Assembly: GCF_001684975.1 (NCBI RefSeq)
Contig: NZ_MAYH01000050.1
Coordinates: 124,001-188,000 of the forward strand
Source of the DNA: Chryseobacterium artocarpi
GTDB lineage: Bacteria; Bacteroidota; Bacteroidia; Flavobacteriales; Weeksellaceae
Length of the DNA: 64,000 bases
Direction: 5' to 3'
In this document: piece after piece, positions 16,403 through 24,875 of the stretch
Layout: the number at the start of each line of letters is the position of its first letter
Numbering within the stretch: the first letter of the stretch is position 1
Notes under the pieces: generated by a model
What the model saw: the letters and a program-made list of their open reading frames with translations, nothing else
What the model was told of the DNA's origin: nothing
Database searches by the model: none
Made by a program: the position numbers and the translations under genes

Positions 16403-16546
16403 GCTTTATTTTCATTCTATGGTTCATTGAAATAAAATGTTGATTTTACGTCATAAATAATCATATCCGCTTTCTTTTCGAGATAAGTTTTGATTGTAAG
16501 AAATCTCATTTATAAAGTTCTTGAATCGCACTGTAAGACTTGCTAA

Positions 16547-16702
16547 AGAATTTTCAACTCATACAATTCAGAGGTTTTAAATATCTCAGATGTATCAAAT
16601 GAAGTATACTTATTGGTGCTGGATACAAAAAAAGGTGAAAAGTATACAAAAAAAAATAATCACCAGGAACTAATTTTTATTGATTCTAAATTACTGGTTT
16701 AA
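16547..16702 (+). pseudogene. possible remnant of a type IX sorting domain
   Basis: An open frame without a start codon, closed upstream by TAA and downstream by TAA, encodes a peptide containing EVLNISDVSNEVYLLVLDTK followed by KGEKYTKK. This pattern (LNIS, then a GVYLL-like strand, then KG..YTKK) is like the last ~35 residues of type A C-terminal sorting domains. The rest of the gene is missing and the tail is extended past the normal end. It could also be chance in AT-rich DNA. Confidence 0.3.
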
Positions 16703-16757
16703 CTCATTTTCATCCTACTTTTAAGCTGATAAATTTCATGCTTTCTTGTTTATTCGC

Positions 16758-16765
16758 TAAATTTG
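16758..16765 (+). promoter_or_regulatory. -7 box of the nuo operon
   Basis: TAAATTTG matches TAnnTTTG and lies 23 bases before the nuoA ATG. No clear -33 TTTG is present at the normal spacing. Confidence 0.6.
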
Positions 16766-16788
16766 CAAATTGAGATAATAATGCAAAA

Positions 16789-17160
16789 ATGAATTTACCT
16801 GAAAGTTATATTCCAATACTTATCCAGGCAGGTGTAGCAGTAGGATTTGTCGCTGTTTCATTGCTTGGTGCACATTTCTTAGGTCCACAACAGAAAAAAG
16901 GAAATTCTGTAAAAAACCAGAGCTGGGAATGTGGGGTTCCTGTAGAAGGAAATGCAAGAACACCGTTTTCTATTAAGTACTTCCTGACTGCGGTATTGTT
17001 CGTACTATTCGATATTGAAATCGTATTCTTTTATCCATACGCAGTAAACTTCAGAGAATTCGGTATGGAAGGTTTCCTTGCTGTACTTACGTTCGTTGCG
17101 ATCTTCTTCGTAGCGTTTTTCTATGTTTGGAAACGAGGTGCGTTAGATTGGGATAAATAA
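16789..17160 (+). CDS. nuoA: NADH-quinone oxidoreductase subunit A
   Basis: A 123-residue membrane subunit with three helices at about 10-28, 62-82 and 92-115. The conserved loop reads QSWECGVPVEGNARTPFSIK, containing the Cys that lies near the quinone channel, and LFDIEIVFFYPYA is the invariant second-helix segment. NuoA caps the junction of the membrane and peripheral arms of complex I. It is the first gene of the nuo operon and has its own -7 box. A short ATG at 16781 just upstream reads into a stop after three codons and is not the start. Confidence 0.97.
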   Translation: MNLPESYIPILIQAGVAVGFVAVSLLGAHFLGPQQKKGNSVKNQSWECGVPVEGNARTPFSIKYFLTAVLFVLFDIEIVFFYPYAVNFREFGMEGFLAVLTFVAIFFVAFFYVWKRGALDWDK

Positions 17161-17262
17161 ATTTTAACATTAAAAGATTGAATTTATTTAAGTAATTTAA
17201 AGATTTCCAAGATCTTGTTTTTTTAATCTTTAAATATTTTAATCTTTAAATATTTACTAAAA
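17161..17262 (+). repeat. low-complexity spacer between nuoA and nuoB
   Basis: Contains two copies of TTTTAATCTTTAAATATTT-like sequence near the right end and an approximate reverse complement (ATTAAAAGATTG...TTTAAAGATTT) on the left, so it could fold. It belongs to the set of repeat-filled nuo spacers. Confidence 0.5.
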
Positions 17263-17823
17263 ATGTCAGATAAAAAACCAGTAATAAGAACAGATGCACC
17301 TGCTCCCGAAGGCTATGAAGGAGAAGGGTTTTTCGCAACAAAACTGAGCAGTGTAATCGGAATGGCAAGAAAGTTCTCGCTTTGGCCGTTACCTTTTGCT
17401 ACCTCTTGTTGTGGTATCGAGTTTATGGCTACCCTGAACCCCACTTATGATGCTTCAAGATTTGGAATGGAAAGAAACTCATTCTCTCCAAGACAAGCAG
17501 ATATGCTGATGGTTTGCGGAACTATATCAAAAAAATTAGGACCCGTTTTAAAAGAAGTATACACTCAGATGGCTGAACCGAAATGGGTAGTAGCCGTAGG
17601 TGCTTGTGCTTCCAGCGGTGGTATTTTTGATACATATTCCGTTCTTCAGGGAATTGATAAAATCATTCCAGTAGATGTATATGTTCCGGGATGCCCTCCA
17701 AGACCTGAACAGATCATTGAAGGAGTAATGCAGGTACAGGCTCTTGCAGAAAGCGAAAGCATCAGAAGAAGAGATATGCCTGAATATCAGAAATTATTAG
17801 ATTCTTACAACATAAGCAACTAA
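17263..17823 (+). CDS. nuoB: NADH-quinone oxidoreductase subunit B
   Basis: A 186-residue peripheral-arm subunit. The N2 [4Fe-4S] cluster ligands are visible: two adjacent Cys in FATSCCGIEFMA, then MVCGTIS... with the third group at VAVGACASSGG and the last in VYVPGCPPRPEQ. Cluster N2 passes electrons to quinone. The N-terminal extension (DKKPVIRTDAPAPEGYEG) is typical of Bacteroidetes. nuoC follows after six bases. Confidence 0.97.
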   Translation: MSDKKPVIRTDAPAPEGYEGEGFFATKLSSVIGMARKFSLWPLPFATSCCGIEFMATLNPTYDASRFGMERNSFSPRQADMLMVCGTISKKLGPVLKEVYTQMAEPKWVVAVGACASSGGIFDTYSVLQGIDKIIPVDVYVPGCPPRPEQIIEGVMQVQALAESESIRRRDMPEYQKLLDSYNISN

Positions 17824-17829
17824 ACGGAA

Positions 17830-18324
17830 ATGACAAACGAATTTGTACTAGAAGCAATCACCAGAGAATTTCCGGAATCTGTTATTTCAAGTTCAGAACC
17901 TTATGGAATGTTGACTATTGAGGTGAAGAAAGAAGACATCAAAAAGATCATTCATTATCTTAAAGATTCAACACTGGAAATCAACTTCCTTACAGATGTA
18001 TGCGGAATCCACTACCCTGAATTCCCTGAAAAGGAAATAGGTGTTGTATATCACCTACATAATATGATGACCAACTTTAGATTACGTCTGAAGATTTTCA
18101 TGTCCAGAGAAAACATCGAAGTAGACTCTCTTACGGATCTATATGCCGGTGCCAACTGGATGGAAAGAGAAACGTATGACTTTTATGGGATTAAATTTAA
18201 AGGACACCCGGATCTTAGACCTATTCTGAATATGGAAGATCTTGGATACCACCCAATGTTGAAAGAATATCGCCTTGAAGACGGTACAAGAACCGATAAG
18301 GATGATAATATGTTCGGAAGATAA
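17830..18324 (+). CDS. nuoC: NADH-quinone oxidoreductase subunit C
   Basis: A 164-residue subunit, separate from NuoD as in most Bacteroidetes (E. coli has a fused NuoCD). The C-terminal signature ANWMERETYDFYGIKFKGHP followed by LRPILNMEDLGYHP is intact. NuoC helps to anchor the quinone-binding module in the peripheral arm. It is six bases after nuoB and is separated from nuoD by a repeat-filled spacer. Confidence 0.96.
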   Translation: MTNEFVLEAITREFPESVISSSEPYGMLTIEVKKEDIKKIIHYLKDSTLEINFLTDVCGIHYPEFPEKEIGVVYHLHNMMTNFRLRLKIFMSRENIEVDSLTDLYAGANWMERETYDFYGIKFKGHPDLRPILNMEDLGYHPMLKEYRLEDGTRTDKDDNMFGR

Positions 18325-18397
18325 AATAATGCAATAAGCAATATGCAATAAGCAGTAAGCTTAAAGCCTATAGCCTATAGCCTAAAGCATTTAAATT
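18325..18397 (+). repeat. degenerate AAGC repeat spacer between nuoC and nuoD
   Basis: The spacer is built from copies of GCAATAAGC/GCAATATGC followed by GCCTATAGCCTATAGCCTAAAGC. Similar AAGC units recur at 20237-20343 and 22616-22656. GCTTAAAGC gives short internal dyads. Confidence 0.65.
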
Positions 18398-19621
18398 ATG
18401 AAAGATAACTCATTATCTAATATACTAAACCAATACGAAAGTAAGGAACAGATTGACGGGCAACTATACACCCTGAATCTAGGACCTACCCACCCTGCTA
18501 CTCACGGGATTTTCCAGAATATCTTAACGATGGATGGAGAAAGAATCCTTCACGCTGAGCAAACAGTAGGATATATCCACAGAGCATTTGAGAAAATTTC
18601 TGAAAGAAGAAACTATTCTCAGATCACTACCCTTACAGACCGTATGAATTACTGTTCAGCACCAATCAACAACTTAGGTTGGCATATGACAGTAGAGAAG
18701 CTGATTGGCGTTAAAGTTCCAAAACGTGTAGACTATATGCGTGTTATCTTAATGGAGCTTGCAAGAATTGGTGATCACCTGATCTGTAACGGGGTAACCG
18801 GGATGGACTCAGGAGCTATTACAGGTCTTACTTACATGTTCATCGAGAGAGAGCGTATTTATGATATGTATGAGCAGATTTGTGGAGCAAGGATGACAAC
18901 CAATATGGGAAGAATCGGAGGATTTGAAAGAGATTTCACTCCTAAATTCCATGAGTTACTGAAAGACTTCTTAAAGACTTTCCCACCAAGATTCAAAGAA
19001 TTCTGTACCCTATTAGAAAGAAACAGAATTTTTATGGACAGAACCATCGGTACAGGAGCTATTTCTGCCGAAAGAGCGTTAAGCTATGGTTTCACTGGTC
19101 CTAACTTACGTGCAGCAGGGGTAGATTATGATGTAAGAGTTGCACAACCTTATTCCTCATACGAAGACTTCGACTTCATTATTCCTGTAGGAACTTCAGG
19201 AGATACTTACGACCGTTTCATGGTTCGTCAACAAGAAATCTGGGAATCAATCAAAATTATCAAACAAGCATACGAAAATCTTCCGGAAGGACCATTCCAC
19301 GCGGATGTTCCTGATTTCTATCTTCCTGAAAAGGCAGATGTATATCAGAAAATGGAAGCATTGATCTACCATTTCAAAATTGTAATGGGAGAAACTGATG
19401 TACCGAAAGGAGAAGTTTACCATGCTGTAGAAGGTGGAAACGGAGAATTAGGTTTCTATCTTGTGAGTGACGGAGGAAGAAGCCCTTACAGACTTCACTT
19501 CAGAAGACCATGTTTCATCTACTATCAGGCATATCCTGAAATGATTACAGGTTCTGTAATTTCAGATGCTATTGTAACGATGTGTAGTATGAATATTATT
19601 GCGGGAGAATTAGACGCATAA
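18398..19621 (+). CDS. nuoD: NADH-quinone oxidoreductase subunit D
   Basis: A 407-residue subunit homologous to the large subunit of [NiFe] hydrogenase. LNLGPTHPATHGIFQNIL carries the quinone-site His near residues 30-36; GYIHRAFEKISE, RMNYCSAPINNLGW and DFDFIIPVGTSGDTYDR are all standard. The C-terminal GELGFYLVSDGGRSPYRLHF and ends at IIAGELDA. The subunit forms the quinone-reduction chamber with NuoB and NuoH. The next spacer, before nuoE, folds as a long imperfect hairpin. Confidence 0.97.
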   Translation: MKDNSLSNILNQYESKEQIDGQLYTLNLGPTHPATHGIFQNILTMDGERILHAEQTVGYIHRAFEKISERRNYSQITTLTDRMNYCSAPINNLGWHMTVEKLIGVKVPKRVDYMRVILMELARIGDHLICNGVTGMDSGAITGLTYMFIERERIYDMYEQICGARMTTNMGRIGGFERDFTPKFHELLKDFLKTFPPRFKEFCTLLERNRIFMDRTIGTGAISAERALSYGFTGPNLRAAGVDYDVRVAQPYSSYEDFDFIIPVGTSGDTYDRFMVRQQEIWESIKIIKQAYENLPEGPFHADVPDFYLPEKADVYQKMEALIYHFKIVMGETDVPKGEVYHAVEGGNGELGFYLVSDGGRSPYRLHFRRPCFIYYQAYPEMITGSVISDAIVTMCSMNIIAGELDA

Positions 19622-19726
19622 AAAAGAAGATGTCAGACGTCAGATTTCAGATGTTAGACTCTTCGCTTTATATATAAATTTAAAATCTGATGTCTGAAAT
19701 CTGACATCTGAAATCTTAGATAAAAA
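19622..19726 (+). repeat. imperfect long inverted repeat between nuoD and nuoE
   Basis: The left arm 19629-19659 and the right arm 19685-19715 are complementary at about 25 of 31 positions (my hand alignment), separated by 25 AT-rich bases. Both arms are themselves made of a short unit, CAGATTTCAGATGT or its complement CATCTGAAATCTGA. No T run follows, so it is not a typical terminator. Confidence 0.75.
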
Positions 19727-20236
19727 ATGAGCGAAACAATAGCTTTTAAACCGGAAAGTTTAGCACAGGTACACAAAATTATCGCAAGATATCCTGAAGG
19801 AAGACAGAAATCTGCTCTTCTTCCTGTACTTCACTTGGCACAGAAAGAATTCGGAGGATGGTTAGATGTTCCTGTGATGGATTATGTTGCCGGACTATTA
19901 AGTATCAAACCTATCGAAGTATATGAAGTGGCAACTTTCTATACTATGTTCAATATGAAGCCTGTAGGTAAATATGTTTTGGAAGTTTGCAGAACAGGAC
20001 CTTGTATGGTTTGTGGAAGCGAGAAAATCCTGGATCATATCAGAACAAAACTGAACATTAAAGACGGAGAAACTACTGAAGACGGTATGTTCACCTTAAA
20101 ACCTGCTGAATGTCTTGGAGCATGTGGTTATGCACCGATGATGCAGCTTGGTAAGTTCTTTCATGAAAATTTAACAATAGAAAAAGTAGATGAAATCCTT
20201 GAGCTTTGCAGACAGGGACAACTTGCTTTAGACTAA
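19727..20236 (+). CDS. nuoE: NADH-quinone oxidoreductase subunit E
   Basis: A 169-residue thioredoxin-like subunit of the NADH-oxidising module. The four Cys of the N1a [2Fe-2S] cluster are in CRTGPCMVCGSEK and AECLGACGYAPM. The helical N-terminus (IIARYPEGRQKSALLPVLHL) is standard. Length is normal. It works next to NuoF, whose gene follows after another repeat-filled spacer. Confidence 0.97.
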   Translation: MSETIAFKPESLAQVHKIIARYPEGRQKSALLPVLHLAQKEFGGWLDVPVMDYVAGLLSIKPIEVYEVATFYTMFNMKPVGKYVLEVCRTGPCMVCGSEKILDHIRTKLNIKDGETTEDGMFTLKPAECLGACGYAPMMQLGKFFHENLTIEKVDEILELCRQGQLALD

Positions 20237-20343
20237 TGGAAATTTTAAATTCTAAATTTTAGATTTTAAATTACTTGGTTAATTTTTTTAATAATTATAA
20301 AAAGCTGGAAGCCAAAAGCCGATAGCGAAAAGCATAATAAACA
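20237..20343 (+). repeat. two-part repeat spacer between nuoE and nuoF
   Basis: The left half is a run of TTTTAAATTCTAAATTTTAGA-like sequence with self-complementarity; the right half carries AAAGCTGGAAGCCAAAAGCC and further AAGC units related to the nuoC-nuoD spacer. Confidence 0.55.
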
Positions 20344-21702
20344 ATGAGTAAAAAACTTTTACTTAAAGACGCACATATAGAAGGTATCCGCTACTTTGAA
20401 ACATACCGTAAACAGGGAGGTTACACTGCGGCTGAAAAAGCCTTGAAGATGACTCCTGATGAAATTCTTGAAGAAGTAAAAACTTCAGGACTAAGAGGAC
20501 GTGGTGGAGCTGGTTTCCCTACAGGGATGAAATGGAGCTTTTTGGCAAAACCAGAAGGCGTTCCAAGACACCTTGTGGTAAATGCGGATGAATCTGAGCC
20601 TGGAACATTCAAGGACAGATATCTGATGGAGTTCCTTCCTCACCTATTGATTGAAGGAATGCTAATTTCATCTTACTGTTTAGGTTCCAACACTTCTTAT
20701 ATCTACATCCGTGGAGAATATTCATGGATTCCGGATATCCTTGAAGAAGCAATTGAAGAAGCTAAAGCAGCAGGATTTTTAGGTAAAAATATTTTAGGAA
20801 CAGGTTTCGATCTTGAAATCTATGTACAGAGAGGTGGTGGAGCATACATCTGTGGTGAAGAAACTGCATTGCTAGAATCCCTTGAAGGAAAAAGAGGTAA
20901 CCCAAGATTAAAACCACCATTCCCGGCTGTAAAAGGACTTTGGGAGAGACCAACAGTGGTAAACAACGTTGAGTCTATCGCAGCAATTGTTCCAATCATT
21001 GATATTACAGGTGCTGAGTATGCTAAAATCGGTGTGGGAAGGTCTACAGGTACAAAATTGATTTCTGCTTGTGGAAACATCAACAAACCGGGTGTATATG
21101 AGATCGATATGACCATTACGGTAGAAGAATTCATCTACTCTGATGAATATTGTGGTGGTATTAAAGATGGTAAAAGATTAAAGGCTTGTATTCCTGGAGG
21201 AAGTTCTGTTCCGATTGTTCCTGCTAACTTATTGCTGAGAACAGTGAACGGAGAGCCAAGATATATGAACTATGAATCATTAGCTGACGGTGGTTTTGCT
21301 ACCGGAACAATGATGGGTTCAGGTGGTTTCATCGTATTAGATGAAGACCAGTGTATTGTAGATCACACCATGACTTTGGCAAGATTCTACAACCACGAAA
21401 GCTGTGGACAATGTACACCGTGTCGTGAAGGTACAGGATGGATGTACAAAATCCTGAAAAAAATTGAAAAAGGAGAAGGAAAAATGGAAGATATCGATCT
21501 ACTTTGGGATATCCAGAGAAAAATCGAAGGAAATACAATCTGTCCATTAGGAGATGCAGCAGCATGGCCAGTTGCAGCAGCCATTCGTCATTTCAGAGAT
21601 GAATTTGAGTGGCACGTGAAAAACCCTGAGTTATCTCAAACTCAAAACTATGGATTAGCACATTATGCAGATCCTATCCCTGCTGTTGAAAAAAATGCTT
21701 AG
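20344..21702 (+). CDS. nuoF: NADH-quinone oxidoreductase subunit F
   Basis: A 452-residue subunit that binds NADH, FMN and cluster N3. GLRGRGGAGFPTGMKW (NADH/FMN loop), ADESEPGTFKDR, GAGAYICGEETALLESLEG-like stretch and the cluster ligands SCGQCTPCREG (about residues 351-361) with CPLGDA downstream are all present. It is the electron entry of complex I. An unrelated secreted-protein gene begins one base after the nuoF stop codon, before nuoG. Confidence 0.97.
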   Translation: MSKKLLLKDAHIEGIRYFETYRKQGGYTAAEKALKMTPDEILEEVKTSGLRGRGGAGFPTGMKWSFLAKPEGVPRHLVVNADESEPGTFKDRYLMEFLPHLLIEGMLISSYCLGSNTSYIYIRGEYSWIPDILEEAIEEAKAAGFLGKNILGTGFDLEIYVQRGGGAYICGEETALLESLEGKRGNPRLKPPFPAVKGLWERPTVVNNVESIAAIVPIIDITGAEYAKIGVGRSTGTKLISACGNINKPGVYEIDMTITVEEFIYSDEYCGGIKDGKRLKACIPGGSSVPIVPANLLLRTVNGEPRYMNYESLADGGFATGTMMGSGGFIVLDEDQCIVDHTMTLARFYNHESCGQCTPCREGTGWMYKILKKIEKGEGKMEDIDLLWDIQRKIEGNTICPLGDAAAWPVAAAIRHFRDEFEWHVKNPELSQTQNYGLAHYADPIPAVEKNA

Positions 21703-21703
21703 A

Positions 21704-22615
21704 ATGAAAAAATTATTGGTAGTTGGCTTAATGATGTCAAACTTTGTATTTGCACAGAACACAAAAAGTGATAGTACAAAATATGACAGATCAGTTGAAG
21801 AGGATTTAGCATATGCAAAAAGCGAACAACAAAAGACTAAAGCTGAAAAAAAGGAAAAACCTTTACCATTAAGCAAAAAAGGTCAGGTTTTCGTTTTTTA
21901 TGGATGGAACAGAGCGGCTTATAGCAATTCTGACATTCATTTTACAGGAAACGGGTACGATTTTCAATTGAATAATGTAACTGCTCAGGACAGACCTACA
22001 AAATTCGGAATTGTCTATTTTGATCCAAGCTGGTTTACTGTAACGCAGTATAATTTCAGAATAGGATATTTTATTAAAGATAATTTGGCTCTTGTTTTAG
22101 GAATTGATCACATGAAATATGTGATGGATCAAAATCAAACCGTTAACTTTAAAGGACATATTTCAGACCCTGAATATGCAGCAATGGTACAAAACGGGCA
22201 AGTAAACCTTGCAGATGAGAAGTTCCTTACTTTTGAACATACAGACGGACTTAATTATGAAAACTTAGGTCTTGAGAAATACCAAAATCTTATTCATAAG
22301 AAAAATATAGATTTAGTATGGTCTTATGGAGCCGGTATCGGATTCATGTTCCCGAAAAGTAATGTAAAGCTTTTTGGTAACGAAAGAAGTGACCGTTTTC
22401 ACGTGGCGGGTATGGGAACCGATATCAGATCCAGCATTAACTTAGTTTTCTGGAAAAACTGGATGCTAAGAGTAGAAGGAAAAGCCGGTTATATCAATAT
22501 GTGGGATATTAAGACTACATTGAATAACAAACCTGATAAAGCACGTCAAGACTTTGTCTTTGGACAGGTTCTAGCAGGAATTGGATATACATTTAATACG
22601 AAAAAATATAAATAA
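21704..22615 (+). CDS. secreted, probably outer-membrane barrel-like protein within the nuo operon
   Basis: A 303-residue protein. The start at 21704 gives a clean signal peptide (MKKLLVVGLMMSNFVFAQ); an earlier in-frame start at 21665 would overlap nuoF. The mature protein has a charged, Lys-rich linker (about 20-55) and then alternating strands with many aromatic and polar residues, such as FYGWNRAAYSNSDIHF and SWFTVTQYNFRIGYF, ending GIGYTFNTKKYK. This suggests an outer-membrane beta-barrel. I do not recognise a named family. It lies one base after nuoF and 41 bases before nuoG on the same strand, so it should be cotranscribed with complex I, yet it cannot be a subunit in the ordinary sense because it is exported. 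Confidence 0.75.
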   Translation: MKKLLVVGLMMSNFVFAQNTKSDSTKYDRSVEEDLAYAKSEQQKTKAEKKEKPLPLSKKGQVFVFYGWNRAAYSNSDIHFTGNGYDFQLNNVTAQDRPTKFGIVYFDPSWFTVTQYNFRIGYFIKDNLALVLGIDHMKYVMDQNQTVNFKGHISDPEYAAMVQNGQVNLADEKFLTFEHTDGLNYENLGLEKYQNLIHKKNIDLVWSYGAGIGFMFPKSNVKLFGNERSDRFHVAGMGTDIRSSINLVFWKNWMLRVEGKAGYINMWDIKTTLNNKPDKARQDFVFGQVLAGIGYTFNTKKYK

Positions 22616-22656
22616 CAAAGCCTATTGCTTAACGCATAAAGCTTAAAGCATATCAT
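22616..22656 (+). repeat. AAGC-type repeat spacer before nuoG
   Basis: AAAGCCTATTGCTTAACGCATAAAGCTTAAAGCATAT is close in wording to the nuoC-nuoD spacer (AAGCCTATAGCC, GCTTAAAGC) and includes the palindrome AAGCTT. Confidence 0.55.
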
Positions 22657-23655
22657 ATGAGCGAAGAAGTTAAAAAATTCAAAATAACTATAGACGGACA
22701 GACTACTGAAGTTTTGCCTGGTACTTCTATTCTGGAAGCTGCGAGACAAATCGGTGGTAAATCTGTACCTCCTGCTATGTGTTACTACAGCAAACTGGAA
22801 ACCAGCGGAGGAAGATGTAGAACTTGTCTTGTAGAAGTTTCAAAAGGATCTGAAGCTGATCCGCGTCCTATGCCGAAGTTGGTAGCAAGCTGCAGAACGA
22901 ATGTAATGGACGGTATGGAAGTAAAAAACCTTACTTCTGAGAAAGCTCAGGAAGGAAGAAAAGCGGTTACTGAGTTCTTATTGGTAAATCACCCGCTAGA
23001 CTGTCCTATCTGTGATCAGGCTGGTGAATGTCATCTTCAGGATCTTGGATATGAGCATGGAAATCTTGAAACAAGAACAGAATTCGAAAGAAATACTTAC
23101 GAAGCTGATGATCTTGGACCACATATCAAGTTAAACATGAACCGTTGTATTCTTTGTGCAAGATGTGTATTAGCAGCTAACCAATTAACAGGGGAAAGAG
23201 AACACGGTATTCTTTTCAGAGGAGATCACGCTGAAATTTCTACTTACTTAAATAAAGCTTTAGACAATGACTTCATCGGAAACGTTATTGACGTTTGTCC
23301 GGTAGGAGCATTAACAGACAGAACAGCTCGTTTTACAAGCAGAGTTTGGTTTACAAAGCCAATGAATGCTTCTTGTAAATGTGACAAGTGTTCTGGAAAA
23401 GCTGTAGTTTGGATGAAAGGTGATGAAGTCGTAAGAGTTACTGCCAGAAAAGACCAGTGGGGTGAAGTTGAAGAATTCATCTGTGATACATGCCGTTTCG
23501 AAAGAAAATCATTATCTGATTGGAATATCGAAGGTCCTAGACATATCGACAGACACTCAGTAATTTCATTGAACCACTACGAAAAACCAAAGGATGAACT
23601 AAGAGTTTTAGACAATCCAATGGCGAAGGAAATCAGTGAAAAAGACGAAAAATAA
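22657..23655 (+). CDS. nuoG: NADH-quinone oxidoreductase subunit G, short form
   Basis: A 332-residue protein, far shorter than the ~700-900 residues of proteobacterial NuoG. Ligands for three clusters are visible: C42, C54, C57 and C79 ([2Fe-2S]); H112, C116, C119 and C125; and C164, C167, C170 and C214 ([4Fe-4S]). A further Cys set starts at C240 (SCKCDKC), the beginning of the molybdopterin-type fold, but the chain ends soon after. The large C-terminal domain is therefore missing and not frameshifted: a normal stop follows and nuoH starts 98 bases later. This short form is normal for Bacteroidetes. Confidence 0.93.
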   Translation: MSEEVKKFKITIDGQTTEVLPGTSILEAARQIGGKSVPPAMCYYSKLETSGGRCRTCLVEVSKGSEADPRPMPKLVASCRTNVMDGMEVKNLTSEKAQEGRKAVTEFLLVNHPLDCPICDQAGECHLQDLGYEHGNLETRTEFERNTYEADDLGPHIKLNMNRCILCARCVLAANQLTGEREHGILFRGDHAEISTYLNKALDNDFIGNVIDVCPVGALTDRTARFTSRVWFTKPMNASCKCDKCSGKAVVWMKGDEVVRVTARKDQWGEVEEFICDTCRFERKSLSDWNIEGPRHIDRHSVISLNHYEKPKDELRVLDNPMAKEISEKDEK

Positions 23656-23753
23656 TTTTAATAAAGACAATTAGATTTCAGACACAAGACATCAGACTTA
23701 ACCTCATATCTAGTATCTGACATCTCACATCTAAAAATCTTTACAACAAAAAA
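23656..23753 (+). repeat. imperfect inverted-repeat spacer between nuoG and nuoH
   Basis: AGATTTCAGACACAAGACATCAGACTT (split arms, 23673-23699) faces TCTGACATCTCACATCTAAAAATCT-like sequence at 23713-23740 with roughly two-thirds complementarity. It uses the same TCAGA/TCTGA vocabulary as the nuoD-nuoE spacer. Confidence 0.6.
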
Positions 23754-24818
23754 ATGGATTTACTTACATTTAAACTTATACTTGTATTAGCACTTTTCCT
23801 GCTTTCGTTAACGATTGCAGCCTACTCTACCTGGGCAGAAAGAAAAGTAGCCTCTATCATGCAGGATAGAATTGGTCCTAACAGAGCTGGACCTTTCGGA
23901 TTACTGCAACCTCTTGCTGACGGTGGAAAATTCTTCTTTAAAGAAGACTTTACGCCTGCCAATGCTGAAAAATTCCTTTTCGTATTGGGACCGGCTTTAG
24001 TAATGTTTATTTCATTGATCACAGGAGCTGTTATTCCTTGGGGTAAAAGTTTAAATATTGCAGGTACTTCTTTTGATCTTCAGGTTGCTAACATTGACGT
24101 TGGTGTACTTTTCATCATCGGAATGGCTTCAATCGGGGTTTACGGAATTATGATCGGAGGTTGGGCTTCGAACAACAAATATTCATTATTAGGTGCTATC
24201 CGTGCTTCTTCTCAGATGATTTCTTATGAATTGGCAATGGGACTAGCACTTCTTTCTATTATCATGATGTCTGGAAGCTTAGATTTGAAGGAAATCACAG
24301 AAAGTCAGACTACTGGAAAATTATGGGGAGTTATTCCTTGGGTTTCAGGGATGAACTGGAACATTTTCTATCAGCCGATTGCTTTCCTTGTATTCTTTGT
24401 AGCAGCTTTAGCTGAAACCAACAGACACCCGTTCGATTTACCTGAGTGTGAATCTGAATTGGTAACAGGATATTCTACAGAATACTCTTCCATGAAATTA
24501 GGTTTATATATGTTTGGGGAATACGTGAACATGTTTATTTCTAATGCTTTCATGGTAGTACTTTTCTTTGGAGGTTACAATTATCCTGGTATTGAATGGG
24601 TAACGCAGAACTGGGGAGAAAATGTTGCAGGAATCTTAAGTATCGTAGCATTCTTAACGAAAACTGTAATCGGAATTTTGATCTTCATGTGGATCAGATG
24701 GACGCTTCCAAGATTCAGATATGACCAGTTAATGCACTTAGGATGGAAAACTTTAATCCCAATGGCATTAGTAAACCTATTAATTACAGGAGCTGTAATT
24801 TTAGCATTTGCAAACTAA
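23754..24818 (+). CDS. nuoH: NADH-quinone oxidoreductase subunit H
   Basis: A 354-residue membrane subunit with about eight helices. ERKVASIMQDRIGPNRAGPF is the near-invariant loop of the family, DGGKFFFKEDFTP follows it, and NRHPFDLPECESELVTGYST is the conserved acidic loop near the quinone entrance. NuoH links the quinone chamber to the proton-pumping arm. From here to nuoM the genes are packed tightly. Confidence 0.97.
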   Translation: MDLLTFKLILVLALFLLSLTIAAYSTWAERKVASIMQDRIGPNRAGPFGLLQPLADGGKFFFKEDFTPANAEKFLFVLGPALVMFISLITGAVIPWGKSLNIAGTSFDLQVANIDVGVLFIIGMASIGVYGIMIGGWASNNKYSLLGAIRASSQMISYELAMGLALLSIIMMSGSLDLKEITESQTTGKLWGVIPWVSGMNWNIFYQPIAFLVFFVAALAETNRHPFDLPECESELVTGYSTEYSSMKLGLYMFGEYVNMFISNAFMVVLFFGGYNYPGIEWVTQNWGENVAGILSIVAFLTKTVIGILIFMWIRWTLPRFRYDQLMHLGWKTLIPMALVNLLITGAVILAFAN

Positions 24819-24875
24819 GAGATAAGAATATATTTTTAATGCTGAATATAGGTTCAGCCTAAAAAAATTAAATAA

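Larger units (their letters stand above)
16403..16788. other. long intergenic region before nuoA
   Basis: 386 bases without an intact gene. The only structure seen is a 52-codon open frame at 16547-16702 that looks like a gene remnant (listed separately) and the nuoA promoter at the right end. The first 140 bases show no ORF, repeat or hairpin that I can support. Confidence 0.6.

Noticed and set aside
17161..23753. CRISPR array in the nuo spacers
   Set aside because: The units are short, degenerate and contiguous, with no regular unique spacers and no cas genes.
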